The position numbers and the translations under genes are program-made. A stretch of DNA of 64,000 nucleotides from JBBQYA01 sp031412335 (GTDB lineage: Bacteria; Bacteroidota; Bacteroidia; Sphingobacteriales; Sphingobacteriaceae), in contig JANOCT010000020.1 of NCBI GenBank assembly GCA_031412335.1, positions 15,559 through 79,558 of the forward strand, written 5' to 3'. This document shows, one piece after another, positions 1 to 8,389 of this stretch. Positions within the stretch are counted from its first letter, which is position 1, and every line of letters starts with the position of its first letter. Below the pieces are notes generated by a model. That model was given only the letters and a program-made list of their open reading frames with translations, ran no database searches and was not told where the DNA came from.

Positions 1-1427
1 TCCAGCCATTCGGTGTAGGGTTTTGCACCAATAAACACGAATACAGCATCACAATCTACTTGCTTTTCCACTTTTGTATTACTGTTGGAAATGGTCACTT
101 TTTTCAATTGCTCATCCCCTTCTGCATCCAGCAATTCTGTGAACGGAAGCACTTCGATGTTTGGTGTAGCATTAATCTGATCGATCAAATAAGAAGACAT
201 GGTTTCTATTAAATCAGGTTTGCGTATCACGATATAAACTTGTCTCGCAAACTGGCTCAAATACATGGCACCCTGTCCGGCAGAGTTTCCGCCGCCAACT
301 ACATATACTTGCTTGTTCGCACAGTTGGCAGCTTCGGTAGTCGCAGCACCGTAATACACGCCTATTCCTGTATACTCTGGAAGCCTTCCATTCTCCAATT
401 TTCGGTAATCAACTCCCGTAGAAATCACAACCGCTCTCGTATTCACAGTAGCTCCATCTGCCAAGTGCAAAATCTTATAACTGTTTTTGAGCTCTATTTT
501 ATTCACTTGCTGTGGAGATAAAAATTCTACTCCAAACCGAGTGGCTTGCGCAATGGCTCTTCTGCTCAAATCGCTTCCGCTGATACCTGTCGGAAAACCC
601 AAATAATTTTCGATTCGTGAGCTGGTTCCAGCTTGCCCGCCTGGTGCTCTGCGTTCTATCAATAAGGTTTTAAGTCCTTCTGATCCGCCATACACCCCTG
701 CGGCTAAACCAGCAGGACCAGCACCAATGATCACAACATCGTACAAATCGCTCTTTGCATTTGGATGTAATCCGAGCGGTTCTGCTACATCTTCATTCTT
801 TGTGTAGGTAACGTATTTGCGATCTTCAAAAATCACTACGGGCAAATCTTCGTTAGAGAAGCCATGCAATTCCTGCATTTCTGCCGCTTTTGGATTGGTT
901 TGAACATCCAACCACTGATATGGAAAAAGATTGCCTGCTAAGAAATCTTTGATTTGATGCGATTTTGGTGAAAACTGATATCCTACCACTTTGATGCCTT
1001 TAAACTCTGGCTGATAATTGGCCAACCAATCGTCTAATAAATCATCAATTACCGGATATAGTTTTTCTTCAGGCGGATCCCATGGTTTCATCAAATAATA
1101 ATCGAGCTGCACATCATTGATGGCTTTAATTGCTGCGTCTGTATCGGAATAAGCGGTGAGCAAAACCCGTTTTGCATGGGGGAAAAACGGAATTGCCTTC
1201 ACCAAAAATTCTACCCCGAGCATTTCTGGCATGCGCTGATCGCTTAAAAACAACGCAATGGTTTCTCCTTTTTTCTTCAGATCCTCAGCTGTTTGGAGAG
1301 CTTCATTTGCACTATCCGTGCTCAACACACGATAGTCTTTTCTATATCTTGTTTTAATATCCCTAGTAATGGCGCGCAATACGTTGGCATCATCGTCCAC
1401 TATTAGAATTATAGGAAGTTGGCTCAT
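1..1427 (-). CDS. Response regulator fused to thioredoxin-reductase-like flavoprotein (partial, 3' end outside window)
   Basis: Translating the minus strand from the ATG at 1427 gives one open frame to the window edge, so the C-terminus is missing. Residues 1-120 form a receiver domain: acidic DDD at 11-13, phospho-acceptor Asp63 in SDQRMP, and a later LMKPWDPP lysine motif. After a linker comes an FAD Rossmann motif (VVIIGAGPAGLAAG, about residue 230) and an NAD-binding motif (VVGGGNSAGQGA), the layout of low-molecular-weight thioredoxin reductase. The redox CxxC expected just before the NAD motif is absent; the segment reads YYGAATTEAANC, so disulfide reductase activity is doubtful. The kinase gene lies 14 bp downstream-left in map terms at 1442-2842 and is transcribed first, so the two probably form an operon and a cognate pair. 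The flavoprotein output is inferred to be switched by phosphorylation. Base composition is richer in GC than 3000-6500. Confidence 0.85.
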   Translation of the reverse strand, partial: MSQLPIILIVDDDANVLRAITRDIKTRYRKDYRVLSTDSANEALQTAEDLKKKGETIALFLSDQRMPEMLGVEFLVKAIPFFPHAKRVLLTAYSDTDAAIKAINDVQLDYYLMKPWDPPEEKLYPVIDDLLDDWLANYQPEFKGIKVVGYQFSPKSHQIKDFLAGNLFPYQWLDVQTNPKAAEMQELHGFSNEDLPVVIFEDRKYVTYTKNEDVAEPLGLHPNAKSDLYDVVIIGAGPAGLAAGVYGGSEGLKTLLIERRAPGGQAGTSSRIENYLGFPTGISGSDLSRRAIAQATRFGVEFLSPQQVNKIELKNSYKILHLADGATVNTRAVVISTGVDYRKLENGRLPEYTGIGVYYGAATTEAANCANKQVYVVGGGNSAGQGAMYLSQFARQVYIVIRKPDLIETMSSYLIDQINATPNIEVLPFTELLDAEGDEQLKKVTISNSNTKVEKQVDCDAVFVFIGAKPYTEWL

Positions 1428-1441
1428 GTTCTATATTTTCT

Positions 1442-2842
1442 TTAGCCGTTAATGGGGAAACACATGGTAAATGTGGTATTTCCCGGTTCCGACTTTACTT
1501 TGATATCGCCATTATGGCGCTGTTTCATTATTTTATGTACCAAATCCAATCCCATTCCAGTTCCTTTTCCAATTTCTTTGGTTGAGAAAAACGGGTCAAA
1601 AATTTTATCCATTGTTTCTGGCGAGATGCCTGATCCTGTATCTGAAATTCTCACTTCTACAAAATCCCCCATTCGCTCGGTATTGATGGCTAAGGTTCCA
1701 CCATTTGCTTCCATAGCATCAATCGCATTGTCAATCAAATTGGTAAAAACCTGATTCACTTCACCAGGGAAAGCTTGAATATTAGGAATTTCTCTGAACT
1801 GTTCATCTACCTGCACCTTGTTTTGCCGAAGCTTGTGACCGAGCATGGTGATGGTTGACCGTAAACCCAAATGAAGATCGGTTGGTTGTTTGTCTTGAGA
1901 CCGATCCATGTGGGTATAGTTTTTTACCGAACCCACCAAATCAGATATTCGCTTGGAGGCATCGGCAATTTCAGCAACCATTTTTTCAGTCACTAAATTA
2001 TTCACCATCCAACCAAAAACAGCGCTTAACGATTCATCAGGAACTTCCTGATTTACCTTTTCAAAATCTTGGACACAAAAATTGAAATCGGCAAATACCT
2101 CTGCCCACTCCATGGAATCTTCCATGTCCTTGTCATCCATCCAGTTGCTGAGCTCATCTTCTAAGGCTGTCTTTTCCATCAAGCTTAGGTGCGTTTTTTC
2201 GGTCGCTTGAAGCCTTGAGAATAAGACTTCGTTCACCACATCTACTTGCTCTGAATTCACTTTGATGGCCATTATCAATTTGAACTTTTCAGTAGTAGAT
2301 TTCAAATGTTTTTTCAAAGCCTCGCTGCTTCTAACTACTGCTGAAGCTGGATTGTTTAGCTCATGTGCTAATCCCGCTGAAAGCTTTCCCAAGGAGGTTA
2401 GTTTTTCGTTTTGTTGCTGCACAGTTGTGAAACTTCTGATGCGATCGGTCATGCGATGCACCAGCACTTCGGTAAGTTCATGATGGTTGCAAATCATGTC
2501 GGGAAATTTATTGCGGTCCAAAGCAAAGACTATCGATTTCTTAGAGGCTTCTCCACTGCCTGTCGCCACTTTCATACGAGAGTAAGGCAGCACTCCGGTG
2601 ATGTCTTTCGTGCCTATTTCTGTTAACGTCTGTCGTTTGCCATTTCGCTCCATGAAAATAGTGAAAAGGCCATCGTGAATGACATACATATGTGTTGCCG
2701 GCTCTCTTGTTTTGAACAGCAAATCGCCCTGCTCAAAAATTTTCAACTCCATGTTTTCTGCAAGCCATTGCATCTGATTGTCTGGCACACCCTCAAAACC
2801 AACCATGGATTGAAGTGATTGCTTGATTTCAGTTATCGTCAT
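1442..2842 (-). CDS. Cyclic-nucleotide-domain sensor histidine kinase
   Basis: The 466-residue protein begins with a CRP-like cyclic-nucleotide-binding fold (about 12-130, including FEQGDLLFKTREPATHMYVI). A dimerisation helix follows with the H-box GLAHELNNP, phospho-acceptor His160. A helical spacer (180-330) leads to a HATPase domain: N-box NLIDNAIDAM near 368-377, G1 box SDTGSGIS near 400, F-box DPFFST and G2 box GKGTGMGLDL near 426-433. No signal peptide or membrane span is visible, so it should sense a cytoplasmic ligand. The gene precedes the receiver/TrxR-like gene at 1-1427 with a 14-bp gap, which suggests co-transcription and that the fused receiver is its substrate. A single-polypeptide cyclic-nucleotide/TrxR architecture is known in other bacteria; here the same modules appear split and linked by phosphotransfer (inference). 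The real ligand is unknown. Confidence 0.88.
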   Translation of the reverse strand: MTITEIKQSLQSMVGFEGVPDNQMQWLAENMELKIFEQGDLLFKTREPATHMYVIHDGLFTIFMERNGKRQTLTEIGTKDITGVLPYSRMKVATGSGEASKKSIVFALDRNKFPDMICNHHELTEVLVHRMTDRIRSFTTVQQQNEKLTSLGKLSAGLAHELNNPASAVVRSSEALKKHLKSTTEKFKLIMAIKVNSEQVDVVNEVLFSRLQATEKTHLSLMEKTALEDELSNWMDDKDMEDSMEWAEVFADFNFCVQDFEKVNQEVPDESLSAVFGWMVNNLVTEKMVAEIADASKRISDLVGSVKNYTHMDRSQDKQPTDLHLGLRSTITMLGHKLRQNKVQVDEQFREIPNIQAFPGEVNQVFTNLIDNAIDAMEANGGTLAINTERMGDFVEVRISDTGSGISPETMDKIFDPFFSTKEIGKGTGMGLDLVHKIMKQRHNGDIKVKSEPGNTTFTMCFPING

Positions 2843-3054
2843 TTACAAAGTTCTTTTTTAAACGTTTTTTCCGAGGCAATCTATTTTCATTGGAAGTGGC
2901 AAACTCCACAAATTTAAAAAGCTTTTGCTTATTTCATCTATCTGAATTAGTAGGCTGTATTTAGGGATGGGGTTTCGTTTTGTAGATTGGAGGTTTCAGC
3001 AAAAGTTGAAGGGCTTTTTTTGTGGAGCAGCGAAATAGGATATAGGAATACTGC

Positions 3055-3405
3055 CTAACTTATTAACTTTTGAGTAAATTCAATACCATATTTCACAACT
3101 CTAATAAAGTCGTCTGATGAATATGCATTATCTATTACAGGTAATAGTTCTTTCAACTTCTCCTTGTCGGATTTACCCAAAGGTTGTTTTAGAAAAATCT
3201 CGATTGCTTTTTTCATCCGCTTTTTCACCTCTTCAACTTGCTTGTTGTGCGGTTTTAAAAAGCTATGTCGATTACCGTTTTCTGCTTCAATCAGATTTAA
3301 AAACTCTTGAAGATGAGCTTCAGTAATTCGTCCATCATGTCGAAACGCTCGATTTAAGAAATTCTCATATTGGGTTGCGTTGTTATAGTTTGTCCTGTCT
3401 TGCAT
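3055..3405 (-). CDS. Small hypothetical protein next to restriction-modification genes
   Basis: This 116-residue, charged, helix-rich protein starts MQDRTNYNNATQYENFLNR and has no signal peptide, membrane span or recognised motif. It lies 159 bp beyond the methylase stop on the same strand and could be the last gene of the restriction-modification transcript, but the gap is long enough for an independent promoter. The start is the first ATG of the frame; the composition is AT-rich like the neighbouring RM genes and unlike 1-2842. It has a plausible coding pattern (lysine/glutamate-rich amphipathic helices in the second half) but I do not recognise a family. It could be a resident helper gene or a cargo gene carried with the RM pair. 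Confidence 0.6.
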   Translation of the reverse strand: MQDRTNYNNATQYENFLNRAFRHDGRITEAHLQEFLNLIEAENGNRHSFLKPHNKQVEEVKKRMKKAIEIFLKQPLGKSDKEKLKELLPVIDNAYSSDDFIRVVKYGIEFTQKLIS

Positions 3406-3564
3406 TTCAGTAAAAAATTTATATTTATTAAATTATTTTGTTAAAAGTCCGAATTCAAATGCATTATAAATTATATTTTTTGTTCACTAGCTGGAACACA
3501 AGAATAATAGCCTAAAAAGAGATGATTTTTTTAACGTCCGGCTTAAATTAAATCAGACCTTGTT

Positions 3565-4770
3565 TTACGCGTTGATTGTTCTTTTTGCCAAGTCTTTTGC
3601 TTGTAATTCAAGAGTCTTTAATACTATAACATCTGTATGAAAGTCAAAAAGTCTGCTTTTGCTTGAATCCTTTGTCTGAATCACAATTTTAGTTGGATAA
3701 TTTTTTCCAACTGTAGCTCGTTCTAATTTTTCTATTGCGTCTTCAAGGGTTTCATAAAAACTTTGAATTTTTACTGGGACTGGTAAACCGTAAGAATGTT
3801 CTTTTAAGAATCCATCAATTCCTGCATTTCTTTGAACAGGAAACGCGTTTATGTTTTGAAGTATTACTAATTCTTTTTCGGTTTTTTCTAAATAGTCATT
3901 TATACCTTTATTTAGTAAATTAGAATCTGAAATCACCATTTCATCAAGGCGATTAATTGCTAAATCTACGGCATCTTTTGAAATGTCAATACCTATAAAA
4001 CTTCTCTTTAACGATTTTGCAGAAACGCAAGTTGTACCACTTCCGCAAAATGGGTCTAATACTAAATCTCCTTCATCTGTTACAATGTTTATGATTTGAT
4101 TTAATAATAAAACTGGTTTTTGCGTAGGATAACCTGTCCTTTCTTTCGCTTTTGGATTTAGATATGGAATCTCCCAAACATCGGATAAAGGAACGCCTTT
4201 CTTTTCTTTTCCTAATATTGCAATTCCATTTTCATCTCTTTTGTAAACTGATTTTCCATTTTCGTCTCGTTCCCTATCCTGTAAAATTTGGTCAAGATTT
4301 GTCGTTGCTGAATAATCAGTATAGAGAGCATTGAATTTGAAATCTTGTGTTTTAGAATAAAAGAAAATTACTTGATGAGCATTTAACAATCCTTTTTTAG
4401 CATTAGACCATCTTTTGTATGACCAAATAATTTCACTTTGGAAGTTCTCACGCCCAAAAACCTTGTCCATCACAGTTCTAATATTGTGCGATGCAGTTTT
4501 GTCACAATGTAAAAATACACTTCCGGTTTTTTTTAAAACTCTTTTTGACTGTTCTAAAACATTCTCTACAAGAGTTAAATACTCTTCAATAGAATTGTAT
4601 TTGTCATCAAATTCATAGGTTTTAGAATTATCCTTATTTGTAAGACTATGTTTGCGTTGTGTAAAAAAAGGTGGATCAAAGTAAATCAAGTCAACTTTAT
4701 TGGCTTCAATTTCTTTGAATTTTTCAACGCAATTTCCCTGATAGATTTTATTAGTTTCCATTTTGCTCAC
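3565..4770 (-). CDS. Type II DNA methyltransferase, beta class (probable N6-adenine)
   Basis: The protein of 401 residues carries catalytic motif IV IYFDPPFF near residues 29-36 and the AdoMet-binding motif I LDPFCGSGTT at 238-247. Motif IV before motif I is the beta-class order; DPPF favours adenine-N6 over cytosine-N4, which is usually SPPY. The PTQKP segment (215-219) is typical of this class. The C-terminal 110 residues (about 290-401) are a less conserved target-recognition or accessory region. The longest frame begins with GTG at 4770, whose GTGA overlaps the endonuclease stop; an in-frame ATG at 4761 is the alternative start. The overlap shows translational coupling with the restriction enzyme upstream. 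Its role is to protect host sites from that enzyme. If the enzyme is truly ApaLI-like, the shared site would be GTGCAC, but this cannot be proved from sequence. Confidence 0.9.
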   Translation of the reverse strand: MSKMETNKIYQGNCVEKFKEIEANKVDLIYFDPPFFTQRKHSLTNKDNSKTYEFDDKYNSIEEYLTLVENVLEQSKRVLKKTGSVFLHCDKTASHNIRTVMDKVFGRENFQSEIIWSYKRWSNAKKGLLNAHQVIFFYSKTQDFKFNALYTDYSATTNLDQILQDRERDENGKSVYKRDENGIAILGKEKKGVPLSDVWEIPYLNPKAKERTGYPTQKPVLLLNQIINIVTDEGDLVLDPFCGSGTTCVSAKSLKRSFIGIDISKDAVDLAINRLDEMVISDSNLLNKGINDYLEKTEKELVILQNINAFPVQRNAGIDGFLKEHSYGLPVPVKIQSFYETLEDAIEKLERATVGKNYPTKIVIQTKDSSKSRLFDFHTDVIVLKTLELQAKDLAKRTINA

Positions 4771-5492
4771 GATTCTATTGATTTTTCAATGATGTCCGTG
4801 ATTTTCAGTTCGGGTGTCCTTTCGTTAGCAATTTGTGTCAAAATAGCTTTTAGGTCAACCCCTGAATAAGCTTTTAAGTATTCCCAAGCTTCATCACCAC
4901 CATAATATTCGCCTTTAACACCTGCATAAAGTGTTTTAAGTGTTTGTTGTATTCTGATTGCCTGTTCTCTTTGTGGGTAATAGAACATAATCCGAATAGG
5001 TTTGTATCCGTGATTTCTAATAACCTTAACCCTAGTGTGCTCTTTTGTAATGTGGTCTCCGTCAGTTGTAGCATCTCTCCATTTAACTTCAATTGCGTCA
5101 TTTGCATTTAGAAAGTCAATTTCAAATGTTCTTGGTCGTTGACCTATCGTGTTTTCTACTTTAGTTTTTATTCCATCCGGAAACTTGAAATTCAAGCATA
5201 AGGTTGCTGCGCCTTCAAGAAATGAACCTGCATATTTATATAGAAAACGTCCTGTGTTTTGATATTGGTCAATTATTTGTCCTTCTTGTAAGGAAATGCC
5301 CAAAACGCGATAAACAAGATAATGAGAGTTATCATCAGCTTTCATTTCTTCTGTTCTGGCTTCAATTTTTCCTTTCAAGTTTTTAGAATAAACTTCAGCT
5401 AAATTCTTAATATTTTGTATTAATTCATCCATTCGTTTTTGATTTATAAAAGAACTGCAAGTTACGAAATTTCGTTCGGTTAAGGTCGCCAT
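4767..5492 (-). CDS. Type II restriction endonuclease, ApaLI-like
   Basis: This 241-residue protein holds a PD-(D/E)XK nuclease signature: EIDFLNANDAIEVKW, with Asp126 eight residues before Glu135-Val-Lys137. The following block DATTDGDHITKEHTRVK matches what I recall of the ApaLI restriction endonuclease family (isoschizomers cutting GTGCAC); this family call is from memory, not a search. The size suits an orthodox dimeric type IIP enzyme. It is the first gene of a two-gene operon: its TGA stop (4769-4767) overlaps the GTG start of the methylase. The annotated start is the first ATG; Met21 at 5432 is a possible shorter start. Cleavage of unmodified incoming DNA is the expected role. The pair is AT-rich and flanked by repeat-like DNA at 5660-5735, consistent with acquisition by transfer. 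Confidence 0.75.
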   Translation of the reverse strand: MATLTERNFVTCSSFINQKRMDELIQNIKNLAEVYSKNLKGKIEARTEEMKADDNSHYLVYRVLGISLQEGQIIDQYQNTGRFLYKYAGSFLEGAATLCLNFKFPDGIKTKVENTIGQRPRTFEIDFLNANDAIEVKWRDATTDGDHITKEHTRVKVIRNHGYKPIRIMFYYPQREQAIRIQQTLKTLYAGVKGEYYGGDEAWEYLKAYSGVDLKAILTQIANERTPELKITDIIEKSIES

Positions 5493-5659
5493 ACAATGAG
5501 GCGTAACTTATAGATAAGTGCAATAAAACCCCCGTTTTGAATCCCTTTTGAATGGCTTACGGTGGGTTTATGTTTATTTGATTAATGTAATAATTTGTGT
5601 TGGATAACTCTAAAGAAGCTTTAAAATGTAGATTTTAAAGTAGATATCTACCAAAGCTG

Positions 5660-5735
5660 CGAGGTAGTCTGGAGACTACGCCGAACAGAGAATATAAATT
5701 CTATGATAATACTTCGGAATTGCAAATTTCGAAGA
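5660..5735. repeat. REP-like element: two adjacent hairpins
   Basis: Two back-to-back inverted repeats lie in the 301-bp gap between the endonuclease and the lipoprotein. The first is GTAGTCT-gg-AGACTAC (5664-5679), a perfect 7-bp stem. The second is a near-perfect stem in CTTCGGAATTGCAAATTTCGAAG (5712-5734). The tract GCCGAACAGAG between them is GC-richer than its surroundings. Paired hairpins of this sort resemble repetitive extragenic palindromes mobilised by REP-associated tyrosine transposases in Bacteroidetes, but no transposase is present here and genome copy number cannot be seen. Confidence 0.45.
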
Positions 5736-5794
5736 GCGGAATTTTAATTTTTCAATACCTGCCAAACAAATCATCAGACATTATTTTTTTAAGC

Positions 5795-6502
5795 TTAGTT
5801 TTCTTGCAATATCGGTTTATCATACTTTGTCCCATCCGAATAAACAACCTTCTCAAGTACCCATACTATTCTCAATTTGCTTAGATCAATTTCAGCCAAC
5901 TCTTTCCCATCACTATATTCACCAATATGTAGCAATTCTAAATCCTGCTTTCCACTATCCTTTAGCTCTTTAGTATTTTCAACACCAATTATCGCCATCT
6001 GCTTATCCAACAAATTGTATACTTCTAAATACCCTAAAACTGCAGCTACATCTTTGCCACTCTTATTTTCCAATAATGCGCTAAAAGTTATCCATTTGTC
6101 AAAATTATAACCATCTTTACTACTCTTGCTGAGCACGCTACATTTTATTTTTTTATTAAAAGCATCTAAATTTTCATTGTAAAGACTTTTAGATTTCTCG
6201 GATTTTATCCGAATAGCCTTTGCCTCATCCAAATATTCTCGATAAGTCTTATCCAAGTTAGAACTTAAATAATTATCCATCTTTTCCCCGAACAATAAAC
6301 CACCAATAACCTTATTCATTAACACACCATTTAATCGTTCAAAATCCGAATCTGAGTACACATTACCATGGCTCTCTTTTAATTTTTTAATATCGTTATT
6401 GAGAGTCTTTAAATTAATTTTTTTGTCAATTGTTCCGCCACATCCTAGTACAAAAATAAACAGAAATATCCCTGCTGCAATCTTTAAGTTTTTGTTTTTC
6501 AT
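5795..6502 (-). CDS. Predicted lipoprotein of unknown function
   Basis: The protein has 235 residues with a short basic N-terminus, a hydrophobic segment (IAAGIFLFIFVL) and the lipobox VLGC at about residue 21, so it is predicted to be processed by signal peptidase II and anchored in the envelope. The mature part is lysine-rich and mostly helical up to residue 120, then becomes a beta-rich segment with VLGYLEVYNLLDKQMAIIGV, which looks like a small immunoglobulin-like or lipocalin-like fold; the family is not recognised. It is a single gene: AT-rich non-coding DNA flanks it on both sides and the RM operon upstream-right in map terms is separated by the REP-like hairpins. No catalytic motif is evident. 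Confidence 0.72.
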   Translation of the reverse strand: MKNKNLKIAAGIFLFIFVLGCGGTIDKKINLKTLNNDIKKLKESHGNVYSDSDFERLNGVLMNKVIGGLLFGEKMDNYLSSNLDKTYREYLDEAKAIRIKSEKSKSLYNENLDAFNKKIKCSVLSKSSKDGYNFDKWITFSALLENKSGKDVAAVLGYLEVYNLLDKQMAIIGVENTKELKDSGKQDLELLHIGEYSDGKELAEIDLSKLRIVWVLEKVVYSDGTKYDKPILQEN

Positions 6503-7314
6503 TTTTTCTTTTCTTCAAAATTTTCATTAAACATGATAAATATCTTCTTTTTATCATCATCCACGGGTATTGTCCCTTACAGCTACTTTTTGCATTCAAG
6601 AGCTCACCGAAACCAAAAATATCATTCTTTATCTGATATTATAAAATATTATAATCAAAGGCAGAATGCCAGCCTTTATCTGTAAAATACAGAGAACAAG
6701 GTTCAATCCCAAAAAAGTGTCTAAGCCCTATTCCCTGCAAGGTGTTACCTTCGGACGGGTGTCTGAGCCCATCCCTCTGCACGATGTTGCCTTTAGACAC
6801 GTGTCCAAGCCCAATCTTCTGCACGATGTTGCCTTCAGAAACGTGTCCGAGCACATCTCCCTGCACGATATTGCCTTCAGACACGTGTCCAAGCACATCT
6901 CCCTGCTCGATGTTGCCTTCGGACGGCTGTCTGAGACCATTCCTCTGCAGCCGGTTGCGTTTGGAACGTTGATTGGCACTTTTTCTTTGAGTTATAAGCT
7001 ATGAATTATAAGTTATGAGTTCGGCAAGTTGATTTTACTAAGAGTTTTGTCTGATAAAAGGAAAGTTCATTAGCTTGGAGTACGATTAAAATTGGCATTA
7101 CCATCTTTAATACGCTACAATGATCATTCATCACTTATAGCTCATCACTCAACATTCATAACCCATCATTAATACTCCTTATTTCCTATGAACCTTTGTG
7201 GAGAAATAAAAAGTTGCGATACCTATTTTTACCCGAAAAAGATTTATTTTTATATAGGTTATTCACTGAGGATTAACCATCAACCTATTTCTCACAATTT
7301 AAAAGAAAAACATT
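6503..7314. other. Long non-coding interval with minisatellite
   Basis: This 812-bp interval separates a leftward lipoprotein from a rightward 317-aa gene, so it must contain both promoters. Its centre is the 42-bp tandem repeat listed separately. The right half (7000-7200) is rich in short words such as TTATAAG, TTATGAG and CATCACT that recur in both orientations. The open frames crossing the repeat are artefacts of its period being divisible by three. No RNA gene or credible coding sequence was seen. Confidence 0.6.
6694..6962. repeat. 42-bp tandem repeat (minisatellite), about six units
   Basis: Five full units start at 6736, 6778, 6820, 6862 and 6904, each exactly 42 bp, with a half-unit before 6736 and a decayed one after 6945. 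A unit begins TGCACGATGTTGCCTT and has AGACACGTGTCC in its middle; GACACGTGTC is a perfect 10-bp palindrome in units 2 and 4, and is degenerate in the others. The units differ by point changes, not indels. The tract is clearly GC-richer than its AT-rich surroundings. Period divisible by three leaves several frames open on both strands, but none has a start site, signal or domain that supports a gene. Confidence 0.85.
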
Positions 7315-8268
7315 ATGGCAGTACAAAAACCCTGGTCTTTTACCCAGAACCCGTTTAAAAATGCAACTTCCGACAGCTATAAATTGGCAGTCCGCATTAG
7401 TACTTATCATCTTGCTGCTTTAGTAGTGAAAGCTGGCGATCCTTTTTTTGATACAATGATTGCTTCGTACACACCTTTGCACAATGCGTTGGATGCGGCT
7501 TACAACAATTGGAAAGCGCAAGGTGGCACCCAGCAAGGCGAAACTTTGCAATTAACCCAATTGTTAGCTTTGCTAAGTACCCAAATCAAAAAGTGGGATA
7601 TTACCATTCAAGGCGTGTTCGACAATACCACACCCGATTACAAAAAACTACTTCCCGACAATCGTATTCCTTTCCAACGCGGAACGCAAACCCAACGGAT
7701 GGCTGCTGTTGCTGCTTTGGCTATTAATTTGGATGGTATTGTGCCCTTGGCAACGTTGAGAACCGAAGTGTTGGCTTTTGAAACGCAACTGAATACAACG
7801 ATGCAGGCACAAAAAGGCAATTTGTCTGTCACCAAAACCGAAAGTGAAATAGTAGAAGCTGCCCGCTTGGCTGCTTGCACGGGTATGTACGCCAATTTGG
7901 GTGCATTGATGCAAAGGTTTGCGCCAGTACCCGAAAGCATTGATCAGTATTTTGATCTGCCTGCTATTCGCTCGGGTGCGCAACTGGTTTTTACGGGTGA
8001 TACGAATCCGCTACAGCACGAAAATATATTTAAACATACCTTCCAAGCGAATGATAAGCTGGAGTTGAAAAATGAGGGAAATACTTCGCTTACGTTTTAT
8101 TTAGCACCGCAAAAAAATGATATTGCTGGTGCCAACACCGTGATTGTGCCAGCTGGTGCTTCGCAAACCATCAATGTAAACGTCTTTGGCAATCTTAGTA
8201 ATACATATTTCAATGTTTATAATCCAGATGAAATAAACAAAGGGGAATGGACTGTTGAATTTGTTTAA
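7315..8268 (+). CDS. Conserved-looking hypothetical protein, 317 aa
   Basis: The gene starts at ATG 7315 after an A-rich leader (AAAAGAAAAACATT). The protein lacks a signal peptide and membrane spans. Residues 20-200 are alpha-helical and alanine/leucine/glutamine-rich (for example RMAAVAALAINLDGIV, SEIVEAARLAACTG); residues 225-317 look beta-rich (LELKNEGNTSLTFYLAP, QTINVNVFGNLSNTYFNVY), suggesting a helical body plus a beta-sandwich. I do not recognise a family. Codon use is GC-richer than the flanking AT-rich genes, similar to 1-2842. A strong terminator follows 50 bp downstream, so this is a single-gene transcription unit. A structural or surface-assembly role is conceivable but not supported by any motif. 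Confidence 0.75.
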   Translation: MAVQKPWSFTQNPFKNATSDSYKLAVRISTYHLAALVVKAGDPFFDTMIASYTPLHNALDAAYNNWKAQGGTQQGETLQLTQLLALLSTQIKKWDITIQGVFDNTTPDYKKLLPDNRIPFQRGTQTQRMAAVAALAINLDGIVPLATLRTEVLAFETQLNTTMQAQKGNLSVTKTESEIVEAARLAACTGMYANLGALMQRFAPVPESIDQYFDLPAIRSGAQLVFTGDTNPLQHENIFKHTFQANDKLELKNEGNTSLTFYLAPQKNDIAGANTVIVPAGASQTINVNVFGNLSNTYFNVYNPDEINKGEWTVEFV

Positions 8269-8318
8269 AGTGTTTTATATTTGAATGTTTTAAAGGGTTA
8301 GATTATCTGTTTTATTAA

Positions 8319-8352
8319 GCAGCTAGTATTAATGTACTGGCTGCTTTTTTTT
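8319..8352 (+). terminator. Rho-independent terminator after the 317-aa gene
   Basis: The stem GCAGCTAGTA (8319-8328) pairs with TACTGGCTGC (8335-8344), ten pairs with one G-U, with a 6-nt loop and followed directly by eight T (8345-8352). It lies 50 bp after the stop at 8268 and before the convergent kinase gene. Confidence 0.85.
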
Positions 8353-8389
8353 GTCTGTTCAAATTCAAATCGGTTGGGTTTTGTCCTTT

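Noticed and set aside
4874..5107. Minus-strand frame of 77 aa inside the endonuclease gene
   Set aside because: It lies out of frame within a gene with a clear PD-(D/E)XK motif.
6639..7004. Open frames on both strands across the 42-bp repeat (85, 112, 83 and 76 aa)
   Set aside because: They exist because the period is a multiple of three and the units are stop-free; no start context, signal or domain supports them.
7315..8268. Prophage or contractile-injection structural gene
   Set aside because: No neighbouring phage or injection-system genes support it.
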